64,000 bases of DNA, from NCBI RefSeq assembly GCF_900106665.1, contig NZ_FNNA01000002.1:868001-932000 (forward strand). The letters are read 5' to 3'. How positions within the stretch are numbered: the first letter of the stretch is position 1; the number at the start of each line of letters is the position of its first letter. The DNA is from Paracoccus sanguinis (GTDB taxonomy: Bacteria; Pseudomonadota; Alphaproteobacteria; Rhodobacterales; Rhodobacteraceae). A program made the translations under genes and the position numbers. This document shows, in pieces, positions 36,823-44,875 of the stretch. The notes under the pieces were generated by a model. The model was not told where the DNA came from. It worked only from the letters and a program-made list of their open reading frames with translations, and made no database searches.

Positions 36823-37383
36823 CTAGCCCGTGCCGCCCGTGCCGTCATCCGGCAGGAAGCGGCCGAAGCGCCCGGCGGCAAAGACCAGTGGGTGATCGTC
36901 GGGACCGCCGATCGTCACCTGCGCCACCCGGCCCAGCAGAACGCTGTGGTCGCCCGCCGCATGGCAGGCTTCGGCCCGGCAGTCGAAGCGGGCCGCGACG
37001 CCAGGGATCACCGGGGTGCCGAGGTCCGAGACGCTGGGCGGCAGCCCCGCGAAGCCCGCCCCGCCGCGGGCAAACCGCAGGCACACGTCGAGCTGTTCGG
37101 CGCCGAGCACATGGACCGACCAGGCGGGCGCCGCGGCGAAGATGGCGTGGCGGCTCGACGCGCGGGCCGGGCACCACAGCACCAGCGGCGGGTCGAGCGA
37201 CACGCTGGTGAAGCTGTTGACCGTCATCCCCACCGGGCCCGCGGGCCCCTCGGCGGTCACGATGGTGACGCCGGTTGCGAACCGGCCGAGCGCGTCGCGG
37301 AACACCCGGCCCGGCTCGCTCTCGGGGTGAAAGCTGATCGCGTCGGCCAGCCGGTCGAGCGTCTCGGGCGGCAGCCGGGTCAT
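36823..37383 (-). CDS. Flavin reductase family protein
   Basis: Small FMN-binding protein of 186 residues in the flavin-reductase/DIM6-NTAB family. It shows [19 protein letters not shown] near residue 28, [20 protein letters not shown] near residue 52 and a final [13 protein letters not shown]. Such proteins supply reduced flavin to two-component monooxygenases or reduce flavin generally; no monooxygenase partner is seen nearby. Its ATG overlaps the stop of the CysQ-like gene, so it belongs to the pmbA-cysQ-flavin reductase run. Confidence 0.88.
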   Translation of the reverse strand: MTRLPPETLDRLADAISFHPESEPGRVFRDALGRFATGVTIVTAEGPAGPVGMTVNSFTSVSLDPPLVLWCPARASSRHAIFAAAPAWSVHVLGAEQLDVCLRFARGGAGFAGLPPSVSDLGTPVIPGVAARFDCRAEACHAAGDHSVLLGRVAQVTIGGPDDHPLVFAAGRFGRFLPDDGTGGTG

Positions 37384-38255
37384 CGCCCCTGCCCCGCCGC
37401 GCGCAGGTCCGCCCCGGGGGCCAGCCCCTCGGCCAGCAGCCCGTGCAGCGCGGGCCCGGCCACGATCAGCCCGTCCGACTGCGGCACCGCGCCGTTGAAG
37501 CGGAACGCCCGGCCCTGCCGGTCGGTGACGCCGCAGCCGGCCTGCGCGGCGATCACGCTCGCCGCCGCGATGTCCCAGTCCCAGACCGGCCGCACCGACA
37601 GCGCCGCGTCGAACCGCCCCTCGGCCACGAGGCACAGCCGCCAGGCGAGCGAGCTGCGGAACTTCCGCGTGAGCCCCGGCACCCGCCCTCCGCGCCAGTG
37701 CTGGGGGTCGAGCACGGTCCGCGCGCCCAGCATCGTCGCCCCCTCGGCCGAGGTCCGCGCAGCGGGACGGATCGGGGCGCCGTTCAGCGTGGCGGGGCGG
37801 TCCAGATCGGCCGCATAGGTCGCCCCGCGGGCCGGCAGGTGGACGACGCCCGCGACCGGGCGGCCGTCCTCGACCACGGCGACGCAGACCGAGAACCCCT
37901 CCTGCCCGTCGATGAAGGCGCGGGTTCCGTCGATCGGATCGACGATGAAGGTCCGGGCGGCCGCAAGCCGCGCCGGATCGTCGGGGCTTTCTTCGCTCAG
38001 CCAGCCGTAGCCGGGGCGCGCTGACCTGAGCCGCGTCTCGAGCGCGGTGTTCACGGCCAGGTCGGCCTCGCTGACCGGCCCGGCGCCTGCGTCCTTGTCC
38101 CACGAGCGGAAGCTGCCGCGCCAGTAATCGAGGGCGATGCGCCCGGCCTCGACCGCCGCTGCCTCGATGAGCGCGAGGTCGGTCAGCGTCAGGTCCGCTT
38201 CGTCCGACGCCGTGTCGCGCCGGGCGTCGTCGCGCAGAGGCTCAGGCGCCGGCAA
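37380..38255 (-). CDS. cysQ: Inositol-monophosphatase family phosphatase, CysQ-like
   Basis: Metal-dependent phosphatase of 291 residues. The two family signatures are present: [13 protein letters not shown] near residue 106 (metal-binding Asp residues) and [17 protein letters not shown] near residue 224. EE in the LSEESPDD segment gives further metal ligands. Members hydrolyse 3'-phosphoadenosine 5'-phosphate or inositol phosphates; the PmbA-CysQ pairing is frequent in alphaproteobacteria and favours the nucleotide phosphatase role. The start overlaps pmbA by 14 bases. Confidence 0.82.
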   Translation of the reverse strand: MPAPEPLRDDARRDTASDEADLTLTDLALIEAAAVEAGRIALDYWRGSFRSWDKDAGAGPVSEADLAVNTALETRLRSARPGYGWLSEESPDDPARLAAARTFIVDPIDGTRAFIDGQEGFSVCVAVVEDGRPVAGVVHLPARGATYAADLDRPATLNGAPIRPAARTSAEGATMLGARTVLDPQHWRGGRVPGLTRKFRSSLAWRLCLVAEGRFDAALSVRPVWDWDIAAASVIAAQAGCGVTDRQGRAFRFNGAVPQSDGLIVAGPALHGLLAEGLAPGADLRAAGQGR

Positions 38256-39606
38256 CGGTCATCCCCTCGACCATGAGGCTCGGCACCCGGTGGCTGCGCC
38301 ATTCGGGCAGGTCGTCGGCGGCGGTGATCCGCATCAGCATCTCGCGCAGGTTCCCGGCGATGGTGCATTCGTTGACCGGAAAGGCGATCTCGCCCCCCTC
38401 GACCCAGAACCCCGCCGCGCCGCGGGAATAGTCGCCGGTCGTCGGGTTGACCGAGGCGCCGAGCATCGAGGTCACGACGAGCCCCCGCCCCATGTCGCGG
38501 ATCAGCGCCGCGGGCGGCACCGTCCCCGGGGTCAGCGTCACGTTCGAGACGCCGGGCGAGGGCGGCGCCGAGGTGCCGCGCACCGCGCTGGCCGTCGACG
38601 GCATCCCGAGCTTGCGCCCGGTGGCGAGGTCGAGCGTCCAGCCGCCCAGCACCCCGTCCGCGACGATGGTGCGGGCGGCGGTGGGCAGCCCCTCGCCGTC
38701 GAAGGGGCGCGAGGCGCCGCTGCGGGGCAGGCGCGGGTCCTCGACCAGATCGAAGCCGGGGGGGAGCACCGGCTCACCCAGCGCGGTCCTGAGCCAGCTG
38801 GCGCCGCGCGCGACGGCGCTGCCGTTCACCGCCGAGAGCAGGTGCCCGATCAGCGTGGCGGCCACGCGCTCGTCATAGAGGATCGGAAAGGCGCCGGTGG
38901 GGGGCTTGCGGGCGCCCTTGCGGGCCACCGTGCGCTCGCCCGCGCGGCGGCCGATCTCTTCGGGGTCGGGCAGGTCTTCGGCCCAGACGCGGGATTCCGA
39001 GGCCCAGTCACGCTCCATCCCCGTGCCCTCGCCGGTGATCGCCACCGCCGATATGCCGTGGCTCGAGCGCGCGTAGCCGCCGGAAAAGCCGTTGGTGCCG
39101 GCGAGCCAGAACTGCCGGTGCAGCGACGAGGCGCTGGCCTGCTCGGCGATCCGCACGCCGGGGACGGCCAGCGCCGCCGCCTCGGCCCTGAGCGCAAGAT
39201 CCAGCAGCGCCTCGGGCGCGGGCTGCGGCTGACCGTCGTCGAGCGCCAGCCCGCCGCCGTCCCGCACCTCTGACAGCGCGCCCGGATCGGCGAGGCCGAT
39301 CATGTCGTCGACCGGCGCCTCGCGGGCCATTGCCACGGCACGCTCGGCCATTTCGTCGATGGTGCGGGGGGTGAGGTCGCTGGCCGAGACGCAGGCCTGC
39401 CGGCCGCCGATCAGCACGCGGAGGCCGATCTCGACCCCCTGCGCGCGGGTCGCCTGCTCCAGCGCGCCGGCGCGCACATCGACCGAGATCGAATCGCCCG
39501 AGACCGCGACGGCGTCCGCCTCGGTCGCGCCGGCGGCCCGGGCGGCGGCCAGCAGCGCGTCGGTCAGCCCGGCCAGATCGGGGGGCGCGTGGTCGCCTCG
39601 GGTCAT
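38242..39606 (-). CDS. pmbA: TldD/PmbA family metalloprotease subunit PmbA (TldE)
   Basis: Cytoplasmic protein of 454 residues, partner of TldD in a peptide-degrading complex. Family stretches include GLRVLIGGRQACVSASDLT near residue 70, LYDERVAATLIGHLLSAVNG near residue 242 and, close to the end, GDYSRGAAGFWVEGGEI and FPVNECTIAGNLREML. Like other PmbA proteins it lacks the HExxxH zinc motif found in TldD. I use the ATG with GAGGAA nine bases upstream; an ATG eight codons earlier lies within a terminator hairpin. TldD is not in the window. Confidence 0.92.
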   Translation of the reverse strand: MTRGDHAPPDLAGLTDALLAAARAAGATEADAVAVSGDSISVDVRAGALEQATRAQGVEIGLRVLIGGRQACVSASDLTPRTIDEMAERAVAMAREAPVDDMIGLADPGALSEVRDGGGLALDDGQPQPAPEALLDLALRAEAAALAVPGVRIAEQASASSLHRQFWLAGTNGFSGGYARSSHGISAVAITGEGTGMERDWASESRVWAEDLPDPEEIGRRAGERTVARKGARKPPTGAFPILYDERVAATLIGHLLSAVNGSAVARGASWLRTALGEPVLPPGFDLVEDPRLPRSGASRPFDGEGLPTAARTIVADGVLGGWTLDLATGRKLGMPSTASAVRGTSAPPSPGVSNVTLTPGTVPPAALIRDMGRGLVVTSMLGASVNPTTGDYSRGAAGFWVEGGEIAFPVNECTIAGNLREMLMRITAADDLPEWRSHRVPSLMVEGMTVAGA

Positions 39607-39628
39607 CGGCTGCGGTTCCTCACGATGC

Positions 39629-39655
39629 AAAAAGGGCCGGACGGGCCGGCCCTTT
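39629..39655 (-). terminator. Rho-independent terminator of the DUF2125 gene
   Basis: Read on the minus strand: AAAGGGCCGG, a five-base loop, CCGGCCCTTT, continuing into a run of five T. The stem is perfect. It lies between the DUF2125 stop and the pmbA start, only 23 bases before the latter, so pmbA needs read-through or a promoter overlapping the upstream gene. Confidence 0.85.
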
Positions 39656-39679
39656 CCGCGGGTGTCGTCAGCAAGGGTG

Positions 39680-41389
39680 TTACTTCACCTGCTGGCCGTT
39701 GGCAAAGACCTGCCCGCCCTCCTTGAACTCGTACTCGCCCACCAGCGCATCCCCGCCCTCAGGCGCGGGCTTGGCGAACATGGCCAGCATCATGCGGTAG
39801 CCGCTGACCTCGTCCTGGCTGAGGATGCCGAGCTTCACGAGGTTGTCGATCAGCGCGTTCACCCCCTCGAGCCGGGCGTGCATCGTGCCCACGGGCGCGT
39901 CGATCGAGCCGCCTTCGGGCACGGTCAGCGCCCCGGTCACGTCCACCTTGGTGCCGATGGCGTCGAGCGCGAGCTTGTTGACGTTCAGCTCGGTCAGCAC
40001 GAACGGCTCGGGCGTGTCGGCCGCGTCATCGGCGGCCTCGGGTGCGCCGTCAGCCGCACCGGCATCCGCCGAGGTCGTGGTGTCGGTCGCGGCGTCGGTG
40101 GTGGGCGCGTCGGCGGCGGGCGCGTCGGTCGCAGGTGCGTCGGTCGCGCTCGGCTCGGTCGCCGTGGCGTCCGGGGCGGCGGCGTCGGTGCCTTCGGCGG
40201 CATCCTCCATCGCCTTGACGTTGGCGGGGTCGAACAGGTCCATGGCGATCCTGGCCAGGCCCGTCACGTCCACGTCAAGGCTCGCCGGCTCGCGCGGCAG
40301 CACCTTGCCCTGGTCGAACAGGTTCCACAGCTCGTCCCCGACGGTGAGGCCGGTCAGCGAATAGGCGATCTTGAACGGCACCGGGGCGTCGGACTTCATC
40401 ACCGGGATCTGCACGTCGACGGTCGAGCCGCCGACCGCGTAATTGATCGGGAACGGCAAGTCCGACGAGGTCAGGCTGACGTTCGAGGCGTCGGCGCTGC
40501 CCTGGTACTTGAGGCCGGCGGTCGACATCCCGACGGTCAACTCGACCCCCTTCACGTCGGTGGCCATCTGGCCGCTGACGTCCTTGTCCTCTTCGCCCTT
40601 GCCGCTGAACTGCCCCTCGACCTTGCCGGCGCCGATCGAGAAGCTGGCGCTCATGTCCATGCCGGCCTTGAGGGCGGCGTTCAGGTCCTTGGTCACGTCG
40701 ACGCCCTTGGGCATCATGAAGCGGCCCTCGCCGGCCAGCGCGTCGATGCTGCCGGTGAACGAGGCCTTGGCGGTCGGATCTTCCTTGTCCATCCCCTCGA
40801 CCGTGCCGGTGAAGTCGGCGCGGTCGGCGCCCATGCGGGCGTCGACGGTCTGGACAGGGCCGTCCACGACCCGCTGCGACGAGGTGGCGTTCACCATCGT
40901 CACGCTGATCGGCATCGGCTTCTGCCCGTCCGGCGTGGTGATCGTGTTCAGCGCGAACACCATCTGCGTCGCGCGGCTCTCGTGGGTCATGTCCTCGGGC
41001 GCGCCGCTCGAGACGATCTCGGCGTCCTTCAGCGTCACGTTCCCGTCGAGGGTGACGGGCTCGTCCTCCTCGTTCTTGAACGTCAGCTTGAGGGGCGAGG
41101 TCTCGGCCACGACCGTGCGCACCTTGCCGTCGCCGGTGCCGGTCAGCGTGACCTCGGGCATGGTGAACTCGACCCCGCCCTCGTTGTCGGGCGCCGACGC
41201 CGCCATGACCACGTTCTTGAGGGTCAGGGTCTCGCCGGCCTCTTCACGCGAACCCTCGGTGACGGTGTAGCCGTTGGCCTTGTAGTAATCGACCCAGTTC
41301 TGCCACACCTGCGCGGGCGTGACCTCGGCGAAGGCCGGGGCCGTCAGGGCGATGACGGCGAGGGCCGAGCTTGTGGTCCTGAGAAACAT
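39680..41389 (-). CDS. DUF2125 domain-containing exported protein
   Basis: Periplasmic or outer-membrane-associated protein of 569 residues with a Sec signal peptide (SSALAVIALTAPAFA, cut about residue 21). The mature part begins EVTPAQVWQNWVDYYKANGY, typical of the DUF2125 family common in Rhodobacterales; much of it is predicted as long beta-strands. Around residues 395-455 lies a low-complexity block of Ala, Thr, Asp and Pro (repeats of ATDAP type), probably a flexible linker. The function is unknown. A strong terminator follows, and the gene is transcribed away from the divergent crotonase gene. Confidence 0.85.
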   Translation of the reverse strand: MFLRTTSSALAVIALTAPAFAEVTPAQVWQNWVDYYKANGYTVTEGSREEAGETLTLKNVVMAASAPDNEGGVEFTMPEVTLTGTGDGKVRTVVAETSPLKLTFKNEEDEPVTLDGNVTLKDAEIVSSGAPEDMTHESRATQMVFALNTITTPDGQKPMPISVTMVNATSSQRVVDGPVQTVDARMGADRADFTGTVEGMDKEDPTAKASFTGSIDALAGEGRFMMPKGVDVTKDLNAALKAGMDMSASFSIGAGKVEGQFSGKGEEDKDVSGQMATDVKGVELTVGMSTAGLKYQGSADASNVSLTSSDLPFPINYAVGGSTVDVQIPVMKSDAPVPFKIAYSLTGLTVGDELWNLFDQGKVLPREPASLDVDVTGLARIAMDLFDPANVKAMEDAAEGTDAAAPDATATEPSATDAPATDAPAADAPTTDAATDTTTSADAGAADGAPEAADDAADTPEPFVLTELNVNKLALDAIGTKVDVTGALTVPEGGSIDAPVGTMHARLEGVNALIDNLVKLGILSQDEVSGYRMMLAMFAKPAPEGGDALVGEYEFKEGGQVFANGQQVK

Positions 41390-41478
41390 TGACGATACCT
41401 TTCCGCTGCTGACGGATCACATTCGGTTCAGACGCGACGTGTCGTGCCATACCGCGACGCAACGGCCAAGGAGGCAAG

Positions 41479-42105
41479 ATGGTTCGGTCGGAAACTTCGT
41501 CCGAGGGGCTGGTCACGATTTCGTTGGACCGCCCGGACAAGGCGAACGCGCTGACGCCCGGGATGCTCGAGGCGCTGATCGCGGCGGTCGAGGCGGCCAC
41601 GACGGCGGGCGCGCGGGCGCTGGTGCTGACAGGGACGGGCAAGGTCTTCTCTGCCGGCGCCGACCTTGACGCGGCCCGCGCGGGACTTGCCGTCTCGCCC
41701 CTGTGGGAGGCGCTGTCGGGCGCCATCGCCGCCGCGCCCGCGCTGACGATCGCGGCGCTGAACGGCACCGCGGCGGGGGGCGCGCTGGGGATGGTGCTGG
41801 CCTGCGACCTGCGGATCGCGGTGCCGACGGCGAAGATCTTCTATCCGGTGATGCGGCTGGGGTTCCTGCCGCAGCCGTCGGACCCGCGGCGGCTGGCGGC
41901 GCTGGCGGGGCCGTCGCGGGCGGCGATGATCCTGATGGCGGGGCAGAAGATCAGCGCCGACGAGGCGCTGAGCTGGGGGCTGATCGACCGGATCGCGGAA
42001 CCCGAGGCGCTGGCCGAGACGGCCGCCGCGCTCGCCGCCGACGCGCTGGCGGCCGAGGTCGCCCATGTCGCGGGGATCAAGCAACTGATCGCCGGGGCGC
42101 GCTGA
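41479..42105 (+). CDS. Enoyl-CoA hydratase/isomerase (crotonase) family protein, short
   Basis: Crotonase-fold protein of 208 residues, shorter than the usual 255-265. The oxyanion-hole segments are present (GTGKVFSAGADLDAARAG and GTAAGGALGMVLACDLRIA). In the region where hydratases carry the two catalytic glutamates it reads FYPVMRLGFLPQPSDPRRL, with Val and Gln in place of Glu, so standard hydratase chemistry is doubtful and an isomerase or other acyl-CoA reaction is possible. It stands alone between divergent and convergent genes and gives no pathway clue. Confidence 0.85.
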   Translation: MVRSETSSEGLVTISLDRPDKANALTPGMLEALIAAVEAATTAGARALVLTGTGKVFSAGADLDAARAGLAVSPLWEALSGAIAAAPALTIAALNGTAAGGALGMVLACDLRIAVPTAKIFYPVMRLGFLPQPSDPRRLAALAGPSRAAMILMAGQKISADEALSWGLIDRIAEPEALAETAAALAADALAAEVAHVAGIKQLIAGAR

Positions 42106-42167
42106 GCGCGGCCTGAACGGGGCCCTGCGCGCCGAGCGGGCGGGACGGCCGGCTCAGTGCGTCAGCC

Positions 42168-42542
42168 TCAGGGCTTCTTCGGCGGGTTGGCGCGGGTGAC
42201 GACGTAAAGCCCGACCGCCAGCAGCACCAGCGCCTGCGCGGTCCACCAGCCATGCGGCAGGATGTGCCAGCTGACCGCCAGCCCCACCGCCATCGACACC
42301 ACGACGAAGATCTTGACCGCCGGCGCGATGGCCCGGTGTTCATGCCATTCGCGGATCTGCGGGCCGAACACCTTGTGGTTCACGATCATCGCGTGGAACC
42401 GCGGCGACGAGCGGTTGAAGCCGTAGGCCGCGACCAGCAGGAACGGCACGGTGGGCATGATCGGCAGGACGGTGCCGACGAGCGCCAGCCCCAGTCCGGC
42501 AAAGCCGACCACCCACCAGAACCATGCCCGCATTTCCCGCAT
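42168..42542 (-). CDS. YbaN family (DUF454) inner-membrane protein
   Basis: Small membrane protein of 124 residues with three or four predicted helices: WFWWVVGFAGLGLALVGTVL, PTVPFLLVAAYGF, VKIFVVVSMAVGLAVSW and ALVLLAVGLYVVT. The motif GTVLPIMPTVPFLLVAAYGF followed by RSSPRFHAM is diagnostic of the YbaN/DUF454 family, whose role is unknown. It begins one base after the ahcY stop and is probably cotranscribed with it. Confidence 0.88.
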   Translation of the reverse strand: MREMRAWFWWVVGFAGLGLALVGTVLPIMPTVPFLLVAAYGFNRSSPRFHAMIVNHKVFGPQIREWHEHRAIAPAVKIFVVVSMAVGLAVSWHILPHGWWTAQALVLLAVGLYVVTRANPPKKP

Positions 42543-42543
42543 G

Positions 42544-43959
42544 TCAGTAGCGGTAGTGCTCCGACTTGAAGGGCCCCTCGACCGGGACGCCGATGTAGTC
42601 GGCCTGGTCCTTGCGCAGCTCGGTCAGCTTGACGCCGATCTTCTCGAGATGCAGCCGCGCGACCTTCTCATCCAGCGCCTTGGGCAGGATGTAGACGCCG
42701 GGCTGATATTCGTCGCCCTTGGTCCACAGCTCGATCTGCGCCAGCACCTGGTTGGTGAAGCTCGCCGACATGACGAAGGACGGGTGCCCCGTGGCGTTGC
42801 CGAGGTTCAGCAGCCGGCCCTGGGACAGCAGGATGATCCGGTTGCCCGAGGGCATCTCGATCATGTCCACCTGGTCCTTGATGTTGGTCCACTTGTGGTT
42901 GCGCAGCGCGGCGACCTGGATCTCGTTGTCGAAGTGGCCGATGTTGCCGACGATGGCCATGTCCTTCATCTCGCGCATGTGCTCGAGCCGGATCACGTCC
43001 TTGTTGCCGGTGGTGGTCACGAAGATGTCGGCGGTGCCCGCCACATCCTCGAGCGTGACGACCTCGAACCCGTCCATCGCGGCCTGCAGCGCGCAGATCG
43101 GGTCGATCTCGGTGACCTTCACCCGCGCGCCCGCGCCGCGCAGCGACGCCGCCGAGCCCTTGCCCACGTCGCCGTAGCCGCAGACGACGGCGACCTTGCC
43201 GGCCATCATCGTGTCGGTGGCGCGGCGGATGCCGTCGACGAGCGATTCCTTGCAGCCGTACTTGTTGTCGAACTTCGACTTGGTGACGCTGTCGTTGACG
43301 TTGATCGCCGGGAACGGCAGCTGCCCCTGCTTGTGCAGGTCATAGAGCCGGTGGACGCCGGTCGTCGTCTCTTCGCTGACGCCGCGGATGGCGTCGCGCT
43401 GGCGGGCGAACCAGCCGGGGGTCTCGGCGATGCGCTTGCGGATCTGGGCGAAGAGCGCCTCTTCCTCTTCCGACTGCGGGGTGGCGATGAGGTCGGTCTC
43501 GCCCGCCTCGACCCGTGCGCCCATCAGGATGTAGAGCGTGGCGTCCCCGCCGTCGTCCAGGATCATGTTCGCCGTGCCTTCCGGGAACTGGAAGATCCGG
43601 TCGGTGTAGGCCCAGTAGTCCGGCAGCGTCTCGCCTTTGACGGCGAAGACCGGGATGCCGGCGGCGGCGATGGCCGCGGCGGCGTGGTCCTGGGTCGAGT
43701 AGATGTTGCACGACGCCCAGCGGACCTCGGCGCCCAGCGCCACCAGCGTCTCGATCAGCACCGCGGTCTGGATGGTCATGTGCAGCGACCCGGCGATCCG
43801 GGCGCCCTTCAGCGGCTGGGCCTCGCCGTATTCGGCGCGCAGCGCCATCAGGCCGGGCATCTCGGTCTCGGCGATGTCGAGTTCCTTGCGGCCGTAATCG
43901 GCGAGCGCGAGGTCACGGACGAGATAGTCGCCCGGGCGGCTGTCGGAGGAGCGGGTCAT
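42544..43959 (-). CDS. ahcY: Adenosylhomocysteinase (S-adenosylhomocysteine hydrolase)
   Basis: NAD-containing cytoplasmic enzyme of 471 residues that splits S-adenosylhomocysteine into adenosine and homocysteine, keeping the methyl cycle running. It begins [20 protein letters not shown]; the substrate domain contains [16 protein letters not shown]; the NAD-binding loop is [20 protein letters not shown]; and the C-terminus [20 protein letters not shown] followed by FKSEHYRY is the conserved closing segment. Nothing matching an SAH or SAM/SAH riboswitch was seen upstream. Confidence 0.98.
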   Translation of the reverse strand: MTRSSDSRPGDYLVRDLALADYGRKELDIAETEMPGLMALRAEYGEAQPLKGARIAGSLHMTIQTAVLIETLVALGAEVRWASCNIYSTQDHAAAAIAAAGIPVFAVKGETLPDYWAYTDRIFQFPEGTANMILDDGGDATLYILMGARVEAGETDLIATPQSEEEEALFAQIRKRIAETPGWFARQRDAIRGVSEETTTGVHRLYDLHKQGQLPFPAINVNDSVTKSKFDNKYGCKESLVDGIRRATDTMMAGKVAVVCGYGDVGKGSAASLRGAGARVKVTEIDPICALQAAMDGFEVVTLEDVAGTADIFVTTTGNKDVIRLEHMREMKDMAIVGNIGHFDNEIQVAALRNHKWTNIKDQVDMIEMPSGNRIILLSQGRLLNLGNATGHPSFVMSASFTNQVLAQIELWTKGDEYQPGVYILPKALDEKVARLHLEKIGVKLTELRKDQADYIGVPVEGPFKSEHYRY

Positions 43960-44085
43960 GGAGGCCCCTTGCTTGCGTGTGAGTGCAGTGCCGGAATCGA
44001 CCGGCGTTCCCGCGCGGCCTTCTCACAGACGGCGCTGGAACGCAACGAGAGACGGGGCGTGAGGGCCGAAATCCGGCCTGCGGCC

Positions 44086-44541
44086 TCAGCCGAGGCCGAC
44101 CTTGGCGAGATAGGTCGCCGGGTTCTCGCCCGCCGCGTAGCCGATCCCCGAGGCGATGACGCACTGCGTGTCATCGGGGCGCGAGAGCACCACGGTCCAC
44201 GTCCCCATCACGTCCGAGCCCCAAAGCTGGGTGCCGTCCGAGTGGCGGGTGACCATCTGCTCTTCGAACTCGGTGCGCAGCGCGTCGCGGACGGTCGCCG
44301 AACGGTCGCACCACGGCTGGTCGCCGTCGGCCTCGCTGGCCACCGGCAGGGTGCGGGCCAGTTCCAGCACCGCCGGCCCCGACAGGCCCGCGACCGCGGT
44401 CCAGCCCTTGACCGGCCCGGCATCGTGCGGGGCGGGTTCGACAGCCGACTGCGCGGCCGTCACCGAGAATGCGGCGATCAGCGCCGCAGCGACGGAGAGG
44501 CGGGCGACGGACGGGCGGGCGGTGGCGATACGGCGGGACAT
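44086..44541 (-). CDS. Small exported protein of unknown function
   Basis: 151 residues with a Sec-type signal peptide (residues 1-31, VARLSVAAALIAAFSVTAAQ). The mature part contains KGWTAVAGLSGPAVLELART, two cysteines that could pair (QPWCDRSA and DDTQCVIAS) and GTWTVVLSRPDD. No known domain is recognised. The start follows an AAGG ribosome site; longer upstream reading lacks coding character. A 14-bp palindrome lies about 40 bases upstream. Periplasmic location is inferred from the signal peptide. Confidence 0.7.
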   Translation of the reverse strand: MSRRIATARPSVARLSVAAALIAAFSVTAAQSAVEPAPHDAGPVKGWTAVAGLSGPAVLELARTLPVASEADGDQPWCDRSATVRDALRTEFEEQMVTRHSDGTQLWGSDVMGTWTVVLSRPDDTQCVIASGIGYAAGENPATYLAKVGLG

Positions 44542-44875
44542 CTGGACCTTGGGAACAAAAAAGGGGTTGACAGGCGACGGCGCAGCAATTGCTGCACGAC
44601 GGGACAACGGCGGGGCCGCCTGCGGGTTCCATCGGGCGCGTTCACGCCGGGCTTGACATTCCCGTGACCCCTCTCGCACCCGATCGTCCGCGGGGTCCGC
44701 AATGCTGCGCCGTCAAGGGCTTGAAGCGTGGGTGGCTGGGGGACACGCCCGGCACAAATCTGCCCGCCTGCGGCCTCGGCGGATGGATTTCCTGACCCGA
44801 GTGCGTCAAGAATGGTCGGGATCGGGACCATAACGACGACGCGGACAACGGCGGCGCAACGAGGCGGGCAGCGAC
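44542..44875. other. Divergent intergenic region before tamA, with a 14-bp palindrome
   Basis: 334 bases without a gene. It contains the perfect palindrome GCAGCAATTGCTGC at 44582-44595 close to the start of the small exported protein. A TTGACA near 44651 on the plus strand could be a -35 element, without a good -10. GAGGCGGG before 44876 can serve as the tamA ribosome site. No RNA gene or terminator was recognised. Confidence 0.5.

Noticed and set aside
43960..44085. Possible SAH or SAM/SAH riboswitch upstream of ahcY
   Set aside because: The leader was read on the minus strand for the conserved GGAGCGCTGC-type core and pseudoknot partners; none was found. Only a short GCCGG/CCGGC stem is present.
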